Source: Pseudoduganella armeniaca (GTDB lineage: Bacteria; Pseudomonadota; Gammaproteobacteria; Burkholderiales; Burkholderiaceae_D). From it: a stretch of 64,000 nucleotides of DNA. Positions 32,581 to 42,043 of the stretch are shown one piece after another. The position numbers and the translations under genes were made by a program. Numbering within the stretch: position 1 is the stretch's first letter; every line of letters begins with the position of its first letter. The stretch lies in NCBI RefSeq assembly GCF_003028855.1, contig NZ_CP028324.1:2790001-2854000 (forward strand), in the 5' to 3' direction. Under the pieces are notes generated by a model. The model was given only the letters and a program-made list of their open reading frames with translations. It made no database searches and was not told the origin of the DNA.

Positions 32581-34797
32581 ATGAATATCAATCAGCTTAA
32601 ATATGATATCCCGGCCGGTATCGTCGTATTCCTGGTCGCCTTGCCTTTATGCCTGGGAATTGCCCTGGCCTCTGGCGCGCCTTTATTCTCGGGGATTATC
32701 TCCGGGATTATCGGCGGCCTGATCGTCGGGCTGCTCAGCGGTTCGCAGACCAGTGTCAGCGGGCCCGCGGCCGGCCTGGCCGCCGTCGTGCTGGCGTCGA
32801 TCACCAAGCTCGGCGCGTTCGAGGTGCTGCTGGTCGCGATCCTGATCGCCGGCGTGCTGCAGCTGGCGATGGGCGTGTTCCGGGCCGGGTTCATCGCCAA
32901 CTACGTGCCGTCGAACGTCATCAAGGGCCTGCTGGCCGCGATCGGCGTGCTGCTGATCCTGAAGCAGATCCCGCACGCGGTCGGCTACGACGCCAACCAG
33001 GCCGACGACCTGTCGTTCGCCCAGGCCAACGGCGAGAACACGTTCTCCGCGCTCGTCAGCGCCTTCCAGGTCGTTACGCCGGGCGCCATCGTCATCGCCG
33101 GGCTGTCGATGCTGGTGCTGCTGTACTGGGACCGCACGCCGTTGAAGAACGTCAAGCTGCTGCCGGCGCCGCTGTTCGTGGTCGTGCTGGGTGTCACGCT
33201 CAACGTGCTGTTCGCCAAATACGTGCCCGGGCTGGCCATCGAGCCGAACCACCTGGTCGACATTCCGCCCCTGGACGTGAACAACCTGGGTTCGTTTGTC
33301 CAGCTGCCCGACCTGGCCCACCTGGCCAACAAGGACGTGTGGATCGTGGCGGCCACGATCGCCATCGTCGCGTCGCTGGAAACGCTGCTCAACATCGAGG
33401 CCGTGGACAAGCTCGACCCGCACAAGCGCGAGACGCCGCCGAACCGCGAGCTGGTCGCGCAAGGCGTCGGCAACATCTGCGCCGGCCTGCTGGGCGGCCT
33501 GCCTGTCACGTCCGTCATCGTGCGCAGCTCGGTGAATATCCACAGCGGCAACCGTACCAAGGCCTCGGCCGTGTTCCACGGCCTGCTGCTGCTGGCCAGC
33601 GTGCTGGTGCTGAGCCCGTTGCTGAACCTGATCCCCCTGTCCGCGCTGGCGGCGATCCTGATCATGACGGGCTACAAGCTGGCCAAGGTCTCGCTGTTCA
33701 CGGACATGTACCAGAAAGGCTGGTCGCAGTTCGTGCCGTTCGTGATCACCGTCGTGGCGATCGTCGTCACCGACCTGCTGATGGGCGTGCTGATCGGCCT
33801 GGCCGCCAGCCTGTTCTACCTGATGCGCAGCAACTACCGCAATCCGTTCTCGATCGAGCAGTACCGCCTGCACATCGGCGAGGTGATCAAGATGGAACTG
33901 CCGAACCAGGTGTCGTTCCTGAACAAGGCCACCATCAAGACGGCATTGTGGGACATTCCGAACGGCGCCAAGGTGCTGATCGACGCCAGCAACGCCGACT
34001 ACATCGACCACGACGTGCTGGAAACGATCGAGGACTACCGCGTCGCGGCCGCCGAGCGCAACGTGCAGCTGAACATCATCGGCCTGCGCGACGAATACCA
34101 GCTGAGCGACCCGATCCAGTTCGTGCCCGCGCTGGACAAGGAAACGCAGACGCGCCTGCAACCGGACGACGTGCTGCAGCTGCTGCGCGACGGTAACGAG
34201 CGCTTCAAGGCCGGCCGCTGGATCAAGAAATACTACCTGCACCAGGTGGACGCGACGGCCGGCGGCCAGCACCCGATGGCCGTGGTGGTCAACTGCATCG
34301 ACTCGCGCACGTCGCCGGAGATCATCTTCGACGCCGGCCTGGGCGACCTGCTGACGATCCGCATCGCCGGCAATGTGATCAGCAAGGAGATCATCGGCAG
34401 CCTGGAAATCGCCCACAAGCTGGGTGCCAAGCTGATCGTCGTGAAGGGGCACTCCAGCTGCGGTGCCGTCGGCCTGGCGTTGAAGAACGAGCATGCGCAC
34501 AGTATCGGCAGCATCACCGGCAAGATCGGCGTCGCGGTGCGGCAGTGCCAGTGCGGCGACCACCATGCGCCGGCCGGCAGCAAGGAACAGCTGGAGCAGG
34601 TCACGCGCCAGAACATCGAGAACTCGCTGGCCGAGATCATCAATGGCAGCGAATACCTGCGCGCCTGCATCGAACGCGGCGAGATGGGCCTGGTCGGTGC
34701 CTACCACGACATCGCCTCGCGCAACGTGGAGTTCGGCCCCATGGTGACGCCAGACCGTTTCGAGCGCTACCGCGGCACGCCGGGACTGGCAGCCTGA
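32581..34797 (+). CDS. SulP-family anion transporter fused to beta-carbonic anhydrase
   Basis: Inner-membrane protein of 738 residues. Residues about 1-420 form a SulP transporter with ten or more helices (YDIPAGIVVFLVALPLCLG, then SGPAAGLAAVVL). A STAS-like domain covers about 430-515 (AKVLIDASNADYIDHDV). The C-terminal beta-carbonic anhydrase has zinc ligands in NCIDSRTSPE and GHSSCGAV. The fusion suggests bicarbonate uptake directly linked to CO2/bicarbonate interconversion, as proposed for BicA-like and DabA-independent systems; the substrate is inferred. A strong terminator follows. Confidence 0.92.
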   Translation: MNINQLKYDIPAGIVVFLVALPLCLGIALASGAPLFSGIISGIIGGLIVGLLSGSQTSVSGPAAGLAAVVLASITKLGAFEVLLVAILIAGVLQLAMGVFRAGFIANYVPSNVIKGLLAAIGVLLILKQIPHAVGYDANQADDLSFAQANGENTFSALVSAFQVVTPGAIVIAGLSMLVLLYWDRTPLKNVKLLPAPLFVVVLGVTLNVLFAKYVPGLAIEPNHLVDIPPLDVNNLGSFVQLPDLAHLANKDVWIVAATIAIVASLETLLNIEAVDKLDPHKRETPPNRELVAQGVGNICAGLLGGLPVTSVIVRSSVNIHSGNRTKASAVFHGLLLLASVLVLSPLLNLIPLSALAAILIMTGYKLAKVSLFTDMYQKGWSQFVPFVITVVAIVVTDLLMGVLIGLAASLFYLMRSNYRNPFSIEQYRLHIGEVIKMELPNQVSFLNKATIKTALWDIPNGAKVLIDASNADYIDHDVLETIEDYRVAAAERNVQLNIIGLRDEYQLSDPIQFVPALDKETQTRLQPDDVLQLLRDGNERFKAGRWIKKYYLHQVDATAGGQHPMAVVVNCIDSRTSPEIIFDAGLGDLLTIRIAGNVISKEIIGSLEIAHKLGAKLIVVKGHSSCGAVGLALKNEHAHSIGSITGKIGVAVRQCQCGDHHAPAGSKEQLEQVTRQNIENSLAEIINGSEYLRACIERGEMGLVGAYHDIASRNVEFGPMVTPDRFERYRGTPGLAA

Positions 34798-34832
34798 CGG
34801 CGCCGCCACGCACCAGCAGTTAGCAAATGTAT

Positions 34833-34864
34833 AATGCCTCGCCCGTCACCGGGCGAGGCATTTT
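34833..34864 (+). terminator. Intrinsic terminator of the SulP-carbonic anhydrase gene
   Basis: Stem AATGCCTCGCCCG/CGGGCGAGGCATT with a 4-base loop, then TTTT. Its left arm includes an ATG in frame with the next gene, which argues against that ATG being the real start there. Confidence 0.9.
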
Positions 34865-34890
34865 CATTGCAACGAAACCACGGAGTGCGC

Positions 34891-37212
34891 GTGTCCCGAC
34901 GTTCATGCGGTGGCCCTGGCGGGCCGCTGTTTTCATTAGTCATCCATTCTTTGGCGCTGGCGCTGCTGGCCGCGCCGGCCGCCGCCACCACGCGCGCCAT
35001 CGCGCCCGGCGTGGTGCAGGGCACGGCGGCCATCGTCATCGATGGCGCGCTGGACGACGCCGGCTGGGCCGGCGTGCCCGCGCTGGAGCGCTTCCACCAG
35101 TACCAGCCGGAGGATGGCATCCCTGCGCCGGAGGCTTACCGCACCCGCGTGCAGGTCGTCGTCGACGCGGGCGCGCTGCTGTTCGCGATCCGCGCCTGGC
35201 ATCCACCCGGCCAGGCGCCCGCCGGCACGCTGGCGCGGCGCGACAAGGTGGCGCGCGACCAGGATTACGTCGGCGTTTGGATCGATCCGGCCGGCCATGG
35301 CCGTTCCGCCCAGTTCGTGCGCGTCAACGTGGCGGGCGTCGTCGGCGACGGCATCTACAAGGCCGACGAGGACGAAGAGGATGCCGGCCCCGACTTCCCG
35401 GTCGAGACGGCCGTGCGCCAGCTGCCCGACGGTTACACCGTTGAGCTGCGCTGGCCGCTGTCGAGCCTGCGCTTCCCGCACGGCGACGCCCGGCCCTGGC
35501 GGCTGATGGTGGAGCGCTCGGTGCCAGGGGCGGGCGGCATGCTGCTGCTCAGCGCTCCGCTCGACAAGAATGCGCTCAGCTTCATCGCCGAGATGGACGA
35601 ACTGAGCCAGATGGATCAGATCCTGCCGGTCGTGCAGGACAAGGGCTTCTGGTCGTTCCGGCCGGAGCTGACCAGCCGGCGTACCAGCAGCGCGGGGGCG
35701 ACCAGCCGCCGTACCGACCTCGGCCTCGACATCACGGCCCGCCCGCGCGCGGACTGGGTCTTCAACGCCACGCTGAACCCGGATTTCTCGCAGGTCGAGA
35801 TCGACGAACCGACCAGCGCCGGCACCAATCGCATCGCGCTGAGCCTGCCCGAGAAGCGCGCCTTTTTCCTGGAAAGCGCGGACGTGCTGGGCATGCGCAT
35901 TCCGGCGTTCTATTCGCGTGCGATCGCCGACCCGGCGTGGGGCATGCGCGCGACGTTCCGCGGCGCCGACCGCGACGCTACCGCGCTGGCCGCGCGCGAC
36001 CGGGCCGGCGGTACCGTGCTGCGCGGCTCCGCCTATGAGACGGTCGAACACGTCAATACGGCAGACAGCACCGTGATGCTGCTGCGCGGCCGGCGCCATG
36101 GCGCCGCCACGGTGGCGGGTGCGTTTCTTGCCGCGCGCGATTATGGGGATGGCGGGCGCAATCTGGTGCTGGGGGCCGATGGCCAGTGGCGCCGCCGGCG
36201 AGAGGGCGGCGGCGACGTGCAGGCGGCGTGGACCCTGATGGGATCGGCGACGACGGCCACGTTCGACGAGGCCGGCGTGCCGCGTGCCGGCCGGCAGGCG
36301 CGTGGCGGCTACGCCTGGGGCAAGCTGGATTACATGTCGCCGGACTGGGCGAATATGGCGCAGCTGGAGGCGATCGGCGCCGACTTCTTCAACGATAACG
36401 GCTTCGTGCCGCAAAGCGGCATCGCCAAGGGCGAGATCCAGGTCAATCGCCGCCTCGGCGCACTCAGCCTGCCCGGCGGCATCGACACGCATGAGACGGA
36501 GCTGCACCTGGGCCTGCACGAACAGCGCACGCTGGGCAGCGGCCGCGCTGGCGCGGCCGGCGACGAAGCGGTGCAGCGCTGGATCCGCCCGGGCTTCTGG
36601 CTGTATGGCGCGCGCCAGACCCGCTTCTGGGCCGACTTGGGCTTCGACCACCAGCGCGCGCGGCCGGGCGGCCGGCTGCATCGTACACCAGTCGTGTACA
36701 TGGGCATCGAGAGCTCGCCGCTGCCATGGCTGGTGCGGCTCAATGGCGAGCTGACCGTGGGTCGCCAACTGGACGTCGAGGCCGATGCCGTCGGCCGCGG
36801 CGGCACGCTGCAGGCGGAAGCGGGCCTGCGCTTCGCGCTGCCGGCCGGCTGGAGCCTGGAGTCGGACCACCGCTGGAACCGCGCCTGGGTGCGGCACCGC
36901 TCGCGCCAGGATTTCGTGGATTATGGCTGGCGCTGGGTCGGCACGCTGCACATGAGCGCGCGCGATTCGCTACGTGCGATCGTCCAGAACACGTCGGCGG
37001 CCAGGCTGGCCGGGGACGCCGATGGCGGCGCGGACGCCTTCCGTTTCGACCTGCTCGAGCCCTGGCAGGATCGTGCGCGCCACCGCTCGCTGCTGTACCG
37101 GCACATGCCCCGCTTGGGCCGCTCGCTGTCGCTGGGCGTCACGACGGACGTCAACGGCGCGCTGCCGGGTAAAAGCCTCGGCGTCACCGCCAAGCTGCAG
37201 TGGGAGAGCTGA
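34891..37212 (+). CDS. Outer-membrane DUF5916 protein with CBM9-like domain
   Basis: Exported protein of 773 residues. Signal peptide of about 35 residues (FSLVIHSLALALLAAPAAAT). A carbohydrate-binding-module-9-like domain spans about 45-215 (IVIDGALDDAGWAGVPALE, then DYVGVWIDP). The DUF5916 region follows, with the telling NATLNPDFSQVEIDEP and LPEKRAFFLESADVLGM, and continues as alternating strands to the end, likely an outer-membrane barrel. Function unknown; the family is often near peptidases or polysaccharide genes. I chose GTG 34891 because GGAG lies upstream and the ATG at 34834 sits inside the terminator of the previous gene. Confidence 0.85.
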   Translation: MSRRSCGGPGGPLFSLVIHSLALALLAAPAAATTRAIAPGVVQGTAAIVIDGALDDAGWAGVPALERFHQYQPEDGIPAPEAYRTRVQVVVDAGALLFAIRAWHPPGQAPAGTLARRDKVARDQDYVGVWIDPAGHGRSAQFVRVNVAGVVGDGIYKADEDEEDAGPDFPVETAVRQLPDGYTVELRWPLSSLRFPHGDARPWRLMVERSVPGAGGMLLLSAPLDKNALSFIAEMDELSQMDQILPVVQDKGFWSFRPELTSRRTSSAGATSRRTDLGLDITARPRADWVFNATLNPDFSQVEIDEPTSAGTNRIALSLPEKRAFFLESADVLGMRIPAFYSRAIADPAWGMRATFRGADRDATALAARDRAGGTVLRGSAYETVEHVNTADSTVMLLRGRRHGAATVAGAFLAARDYGDGGRNLVLGADGQWRRRREGGGDVQAAWTLMGSATTATFDEAGVPRAGRQARGGYAWGKLDYMSPDWANMAQLEAIGADFFNDNGFVPQSGIAKGEIQVNRRLGALSLPGGIDTHETELHLGLHEQRTLGSGRAGAAGDEAVQRWIRPGFWLYGARQTRFWADLGFDHQRARPGGRLHRTPVVYMGIESSPLPWLVRLNGELTVGRQLDVEADAVGRGGTLQAEAGLRFALPAGWSLESDHRWNRAWVRHRSRQDFVDYGWRWVGTLHMSARDSLRAIVQNTSAARLAGDADGGADAFRFDLLEPWQDRARHRSLLYRHMPRLGRSLSLGVTTDVNGALPGKSLGVTAKLQWES

Positions 37213-37214
37213 CG

Positions 37215-37936
37215 TCAGCCGAACCTGGCCCGCAGCGCCAGCGCATCGGGCACCGCCGCGCCGGACGCGGTATTGTCGAAGATGCACCAGGACCCGGCCG
37301 CCTGTTGCGCCAGCCACGCCTGCACGTCGGCCAGCCGCTCCGGCTCGTAGCTTGAATAGTAGATGCGCGGGCTGCCGTGCAGGCGCACGTAGGCCGTCGG
37401 CGCGGTCGGCACGAACGGGCCGGTATACGCGACGACGGGATCGGCCAGCACCCGCGTGACGCCGGCATCGCGCAGCAGTTGCGTGGCGCCGTCGCTGAAC
37501 CAGCTGGCATGGCGCGCCTCGCAGGCGAGCAGGCAGCCGAAGCGCTGGTGCAGGGCGGCGAAGAGGGCGCGCGCAGCGCCCGGGTCGAGCGCCAGTTTCG
37601 GCGGCAGCTGCACCAGGATGCAGCCGAGTTTTTCGCCCAGCGCACCGGCCTCGCCGGCGAAGCGCGCCAGCGCGTCGTCCACGCCGACCAGGCCCGCCTC
37701 GTGCGTGATGGCTTTCGGCAGCTTGACGGCGAAGCGGAAGTGCGGCGGCGTGCTGGCGGCCCAGCGTTCATAGGTCTTGGGCTGGTGCGGGCGGTAGAAC
37801 GACGAGTTGATCTCCACCGCGTCGAACACGGCGGCGTAGCGTTCCAGGTGGCTGCCGGCGGCGGGGAAGCTGGCGGCGACCGCGCTGGCCAGGCTCCAGC
37901 CGGCACAGCCGATGTAGGGGGGGATGGCGTCGTCAT
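37215..37936 (-). pseudogene. DUF72 (YecE-like) protein, frame broken at a 7-base C run
   Basis: DUF72 TIM-barrel protein. From IGCAGWSL onward the frame runs to 37215 (ERYAAVFDAVEINSSFYRPH, later LLACEARHASWF and YVRLHGSPRIYY). The only good start, ATG at 37936 (MTTPSPP), is in a different frame: between them lies a run of seven C on the minus strand (37914-37920). The total of 722 bases is one short of a multiple of three; eight C would give a normal protein of 240 residues beginning MTTPSPPYIGCAGW. Sequencing error at a homopolymer is most likely; slippage-based phase variation is the alternative. The family's function is unknown. Confidence 0.8.
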
Positions 37937-38033
37937 GGCGTCACTCTACGGTAAACCGGGCCGGCATGACGTTCCGATAAGCTATCATGCGCATCAATCA
38001 CTAGAACAATCACGCAAGAACAGGATCGTTATC

Positions 38034-38609
38034 ATGACAGACCAAACGCAGGCGCGCCGCGCGCGCCTCGGCCAACTGCTCGGGCTGGCCGTACTGGCCA
38101 CCGGCCTGGCGGGTTGCGCCGGCCTGGCGGGGCCGCGCGACGTCGACATCCCGCTGGCCAAGCTGCAGCGCGGCCTGGAACAGCGCTTCCCCATCCAGCA
38201 GCGCGCGCTGGCCGTGTTCGACCTGCAGCTGGCGCATCCGCGCCTGTCGCTGCAGCGGGACAACGACCGCGTGGCGCTCGAGTCGGACGTCGTTGCCTCG
38301 ACGCCGCTGGTGCGCCGTGCGCTGACGGGCAGCGTGATGCTGTCCGGCCGCCTGCTGGTCGACAATGTGCGCAACGCGGTCGTGCTGGCCGATGCGCGCA
38401 TCGAGCGCTTCGCCATCGACGGCGTGGATGGCGCCTTGCAGGGCCAGCTGACCGCGGCCGGCAACGTCGTCATCGACCGCCTGGTGCGCGACGTGCCGGT
38501 GTACACGTTCCGCCCGGAGGACCTGCGCTACGGCGGCGTGCAGTTCATCCCGACGGCGATCCGCACCACGCCGACCGGGTTGTCGGTGCGGGTCGAGCCG
38601 GCGAAATAA
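38034..38609 (+). CDS. DUF1439 (YceB-like) lipoprotein
   Basis: Predicted lipoprotein of 191 residues with a signal ending LATGLAGC (lipidated Cys) and a mature part fitting DUF1439: IPLAKLQRGLEQRFPIQQR, then LSGRLLVDNVRNAVVLADA, and YTFRPEDLRYGGVQFIPTAI. The fold of this family resembles lipid-binding tubular domains, but its role is unknown. A repeat-family element starts 10 bases after the stop. Confidence 0.85.
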   Translation: MTDQTQARRARLGQLLGLAVLATGLAGCAGLAGPRDVDIPLAKLQRGLEQRFPIQQRALAVFDLQLAHPRLSLQRDNDRVALESDVVASTPLVRRALTGSVMLSGRLLVDNVRNAVVLADARIERFAIDGVDGALQGQLTAAGNVVIDRLVRDVPVYTFRPEDLRYGGVQFIPTAIRTTPTGLSVRVEPAK

Positions 38610-38618
38610 TCCACCCCC

Positions 38619-38841
38619 GGGGACAGGCACTAATGCCGCTAAGTTAAGGAATTTTGGCGCGCAGAGAACGGACGCTCGCTTGGGGTCTGTCCCGTTTTTT
38701 GGGACTGACCCCGGTTTTTATCGCGCGAGTCGCATTGTTCTGCGATTAAAACCAGGGTCAGTCCCCTGCGGGGCGGTCCGGCGACCCGGCAGACCCTAAC
38801 CCAGCTACTTTTCTCTTAACTTAACGGCATTAGGGACAGGC
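38619..38841. repeat. Compound GACAGGCACC-family element, 223 bp
   Basis: Outer inverted arms CTAATGCCGCTAAGTTAAG (left, 38630-38648) and the complement at 38815-38833, with GGGGACAGGCA before the left arm and GGGACAGGC after the right. Inside is a second pair of arms, 38701-38724 and 38742-38765 (24 bases, two or three mismatches, GGGACTGACC core), plus GGGGTCTGTCCC at 38682-38693. It fills the space between the DUF1439 gene and the next one. The nested layout looks like a REP-type mosaic element. Confidence 0.8.
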
Positions 38842-38963
38842 TAGCGTTTGGCAAGCCGCCGCCGGCATATTGTGGAGAACCGGGCAAGTCCCTACAATGG
38901 CTGCCTGCGCGCGCCGCGCGCCTCTCATTCGCCCCTGTTATTCGCCCCTGTTCGGAGTTCTCG

Positions 38964-39719
38964 ATGCCCATCTTCGGTATCGGCCTGCACGTGCTGGTCG
39001 CCCTGTTCTTTGCCGTGCACGCGGTGCGCAGCCGCCAGCAGATGTATTGGCTGATGATCCTGTTCGCCTTCCCGCTGCTGGGCAGCGTGGTCTACTTCTT
39101 CGGCGTCTACCTGCCCGACTCGCGCCTGCAGCACGGTGCCCGCAAGGCCGTCGCAGGCGCCGCGCGCATGCTCGATCCCACACGCGAACTGCGCGCCGCC
39201 CAGGCCGCGTTCGAGTTCACGCCGACCGCGCAGAACCGCATGCGCCTGGCTTCCGCCCAGCTGGACGCGGGCGATGCGGCGGCCGCGGCGCAAACGTTCG
39301 AGGATTGCCTGGCAGGGCCGTTCGCGGGCGACCTGGAAATCCGCCTGGGCGCGGCGCGCGCCAACCTGGCGTGCGGCCGGCATACCGCGGCGCTGGCGCA
39401 CCTGGAGGCGATTCGCCATGCCGATCGCGCCTTCCGCGCCGAGCAGGTGGGCCTGCTGCTGGCGCAGGCCCTGGCCGGCAGCGGGCAGGGCGACGCGGCC
39501 CGCGCGGCCTTCGAGGATGTCGTCAACCGCTTCGGCAGCTTCGAAGCCAAGGCCGAATTCGCGATCTGGGCCGCTGGCGCGCGCGAGTACCAGCTGGCGC
39601 ACCGGCTGCAGAACGAGCTGCAGTCGACCATGGACCACTGGAACCGCCACACGCACGCGATGAACCTGCCGCTGATCCGCCGCCTGGAAACGGCGTTGGC
39701 GACGGTGCCGAGGCACTGA
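38964..39719 (+). CDS. Membrane-anchored TPR protein
   Basis: Protein of 251 residues. Two N-terminal hydrophobic segments (MPIFGIGLHVLVALFFAVHA and YWLMILFAFPLLGSVVYFFG) resemble the short membrane domain found before phospholipase-D-like enzymes. After it comes a helical region of TPR-like pairs (LASAQLDAGDAAAAAQTFED, LGAARANLACGRHTAALAHL, LLAQALAGSGQGDAARAAFE). No enzyme domain is present. It probably scaffolds proteins at the inner membrane; partners unknown. Confidence 0.8.
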   Translation: MPIFGIGLHVLVALFFAVHAVRSRQQMYWLMILFAFPLLGSVVYFFGVYLPDSRLQHGARKAVAGAARMLDPTRELRAAQAAFEFTPTAQNRMRLASAQLDAGDAAAAAQTFEDCLAGPFAGDLEIRLGAARANLACGRHTAALAHLEAIRHADRAFRAEQVGLLLAQALAGSGQGDAARAAFEDVVNRFGSFEAKAEFAIWAAGAREYQLAHRLQNELQSTMDHWNRHTHAMNLPLIRRLETALATVPRH

Positions 39720-39725
39720 GCCGGC

Positions 39726-40547
39726 TTACTTCACGATGCGGCCGGCAAACAGCCGGCGGCCGGCGATCAGGTTGCCCAGCGGTTTGAGCACGGCCAGCAG
39801 CACGCGGTCCACCATCGCCAGCGGCTTTGATTCCGGCAGGATGCGCGTGACGAGGAAATTGAAGTGGCGCGACAGCTCCAGGGTCGGCAGGATCGCCCGC
39901 ACCAGGGCGATGTCGCGCTCCGTCATCTTGCGCTCGTCCGCCGTGATGTAGGGTTTGCCGGGGCCGTAGATCAGCCGCTGCATGCGCGGGTACAGGAAAC
40001 CGTCGACGAAGCGCGAGCGGCGGATCACGTCGGTCAGCGAGTGCGAGTAGATTTCGTTGACGACGAACAGCGCGCCCGGTTTCGCCACCCGGCGGATCTC
40101 GCGCATGGCGGCGGGGATGTCGACGTGGTGCAGGATGTCACGCGCGACGACGCAGTCGAAGCAATCGTCGGCATACGCCAGCCGCTCGGCCGGCATCTCG
40201 GCGAAATCGACGTCCAGGCCCTCGCGCGCGGCCAGCCGACGCGCGATCGCCAGCGAATCGGGCGACAGGTCGAACGCATGCACGCGCGCGCCCAGGCGGG
40301 CGATGCGCAGCGCGTCCTCGCCGAAGCCGCAGCCCACCACCAGTACCTGCTTGCCGCGCAGGTCGATGCGCGTCAGGTAGGCGTACATCTGCCAGTAGGC
40401 GTTCCACCAGCGCCGTTCGGGGCGCTCCAGCACGTCGAACGAGAAGGGCTTGCCCACCATGTCCTCGTGCTCGCGGGCGTGCTGGCGGTGGTATTCCAGC
40501 TCGTTGCGCTGGCGCTCGGTCAACGGCATTGCGGCATCGTCCTGCAT
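39726..40547 (-). CDS. Class I SAM-dependent methyltransferase
   Basis: Protein of 273 residues. The SAM-binding motif I is VLVVGCGFGEDALRIARLGA, the acidic loop is HAFDLSPDSLAIAR, and the post-I region FDCVVARDILHHVDIPAA is of the Methyltransf_11 type. The C-terminal part (VDGFLYPRMQRLIYGPGKPY) suggests a substrate-specific cap. The ATG at 40547 is chosen; MPLTERQ at 40529 is also possible. Substrate not known. Confidence 0.88.
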   Translation of the reverse strand: MQDDAAMPLTERQRNELEYHRQHAREHEDMVGKPFSFDVLERPERRWWNAYWQMYAYLTRIDLRGKQVLVVGCGFGEDALRIARLGARVHAFDLSPDSLAIARRLAAREGLDVDFAEMPAERLAYADDCFDCVVARDILHHVDIPAAMREIRRVAKPGALFVVNEIYSHSLTDVIRRSRFVDGFLYPRMQRLIYGPGKPYITADERKMTERDIALVRAILPTLELSRHFNFLVTRILPESKPLAMVDRVLLAVLKPLGNLIAGRRLFAGRIVK

Positions 40548-40687
40548 GGCGGCTCCGGTCCGTGAAAGTGGTCCGGCCAGCTTATGCCGGACTTGCCGGC
40601 GGCGCAAGCATGCCGTGGCGATCGCTTGATTCTGCTATCGTTGCGCGTGTCGCGGCATCCACAGCCGCGCTGGAAACGGAGAGCGCC

Positions 40688-41278
40688 ATGACGACCGACC
40701 GCCTGGCCCGCCACCTGCGCGCGGGCGCCTACAACAATGCCTGGGCCAATCGCCGCCTGCTGCGCGCTTGCGCTGAACTCGACCAGGATGCGTTCGCGGC
40801 GACGGACCGCACCAGCTTCTTTCCCGGTATCGGCCTGACCTTGAACCACCTGGTGACGATCCAGCAGTTCTACGTGGACGCGCTGTGGCGGCAAGCGCGC
40901 GGCCAGCCGCCGCATCCGGACTACCGGGCCGAGTTCTTTGCCGTGGAGGTGCCCTACCGGACCTGCGCCGCGGTATGGCAGGCGCAGAAGGACAGCGACG
41001 CGGCGCTGATCGCGTATTGCGAGACGCTGACGGATGCGGTACTGGACGAGGAAGTGACGATCCTGCGTCCCGATCACGTGCAGCGCGACACGCGCGAGCG
41101 CCTGCTGGCGCATCTGCTGCAGCACCAGGTGCACCATCGCGGGCAGGTACATGCGATGCTCGCCGGGACAAAGGTGGCGCCGCCGCAGCTGGACGAGTTC
41201 TATGCCAGCGGCGAGGCGCCGCTGCGGGCGCGCGATTTCGCGGAACTCGGGTGGGCCGAGCAGCGGATCTGGGGGTAG
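40688..41278 (+). CDS. DinB family protein
   Basis: Four-helix metal-binding protein of 196 residues. Metal ligand candidates are the histidine in LTLNHLVTIQQFY and those in HQVHHRGQVH, the latter being the DinB/YfiT hallmark. Members include thiol-dependent transferases, but the substrate cannot be read from sequence. ATG at 40688 with GGAGA 6 bases upstream; it is divergent from the methyltransferase gene. Confidence 0.88.
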   Translation: MTTDRLARHLRAGAYNNAWANRRLLRACAELDQDAFAATDRTSFFPGIGLTLNHLVTIQQFYVDALWRQARGQPPHPDYRAEFFAVEVPYRTCAAVWQAQKDSDAALIAYCETLTDAVLDEEVTILRPDHVQRDTRERLLAHLLQHQVHHRGQVHAMLAGTKVAPPQLDEFYASGEAPLRARDFAELGWAEQRIWG

Positions 41279-41282
41279 TGGC

Positions 41283-42023
41283 TCAGGCGAGCGCCGCGCC
41301 GTCCAGCGCGTGGCGCGTGATGACGCCGTCGCTGCCGATGGCGATCCAGCCGCCGCGCGGCGGCGTGCGTTCCGGCTCCCAGTCCGGCAGCACGTAGCGC
41401 AGCTTGCCGTCCACGGCGTGCAGGGCAGGGCGGTGCGTGTGACCGTGGATCATCACGGTGCTGCCGGTTTCATTGAACACGGCGGCAATCGCCTGCGGCG
41501 TCACGTCCATGATGTCATGACTCTTGGCCGCCTGGTCCTTGCGGCTGTTGTCGCGCAGTCCGGCGATGATCTGCTTGCGCTGGGCCAGCGGCATGGCCAG
41601 GAACTGCTGCTGCCAGGCCGGCTGTCGCACCTGGGCGCGGAAGGTCATGTAGTTGACATCGTCGGTGCACTGGGCGTCGCCATGTACCAGCACGATACGG
41701 CGGCCGTGGTCCTCGATGACCCAGGTCTCGGGCAGCAGGGTCAGGCCAACGGCCTGCGCGAACGCTGCCCCGACGAGGAAATCGCGGTTGCCGGCGATCC
41801 AGAACAGTTCGACGCCACGCTCGGCCAGGCCGCGCAGTGCGGTCACGATGCGGCGGTGGAATGGGGTGTCGAGGTCGTCGTCACCCGCCCAGTATTCGAA
41901 CAGGTCGCCCAGCAGGTACAGCTGCCGGGCGTGCACGGCCCGCTCGTCGAGGAAGCGCAGGAACGCCTCCGTCAGCGCGGGCCGGTCTTCCTGCAGGTGC
42001 AGGTCGGAGATGAAAAGTTTCAA
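41283..42023 (-). CDS. lpxH: UDP-2,3-diacylglucosamine diphosphatase
   Basis: Peripheral inner-membrane hydrolase of lipid A synthesis that cleaves UDP-2,3-diacylglucosamine to lipid X and UMP; 246 residues. The metallophosphoesterase metal ligands are in SDLHL, LLGDLFEYW, AGNRDFLVG, VLVHGDAQC and IHGHTHRP. It lies at the end of a minus-strand set after ppiA and ppiB, a common order in Burkholderiales. Confidence 0.95.
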   Translation of the reverse strand: MKLFISDLHLQEDRPALTEAFLRFLDERAVHARQLYLLGDLFEYWAGDDDLDTPFHRRIVTALRGLAERGVELFWIAGNRDFLVGAAFAQAVGLTLLPETWVIEDHGRRIVLVHGDAQCTDDVNYMTFRAQVRQPAWQQQFLAMPLAQRKQIIAGLRDNSRKDQAAKSHDIMDVTPQAIAAVFNETGSTVMIHGHTHRPALHAVDGKLRYVLPDWEPERTPPRGGWIAIGSDGVITRHALDGAALA

Positions 42024-42043
42024 CTACGGGTGCAATGCGTGGA

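Noticed and set aside
34834..34890. Upstream ATG start for the DUF5916 protein
   Set aside because: The ATG lies in the stem of the preceding terminator and would put extra polar residues before the signal peptide.
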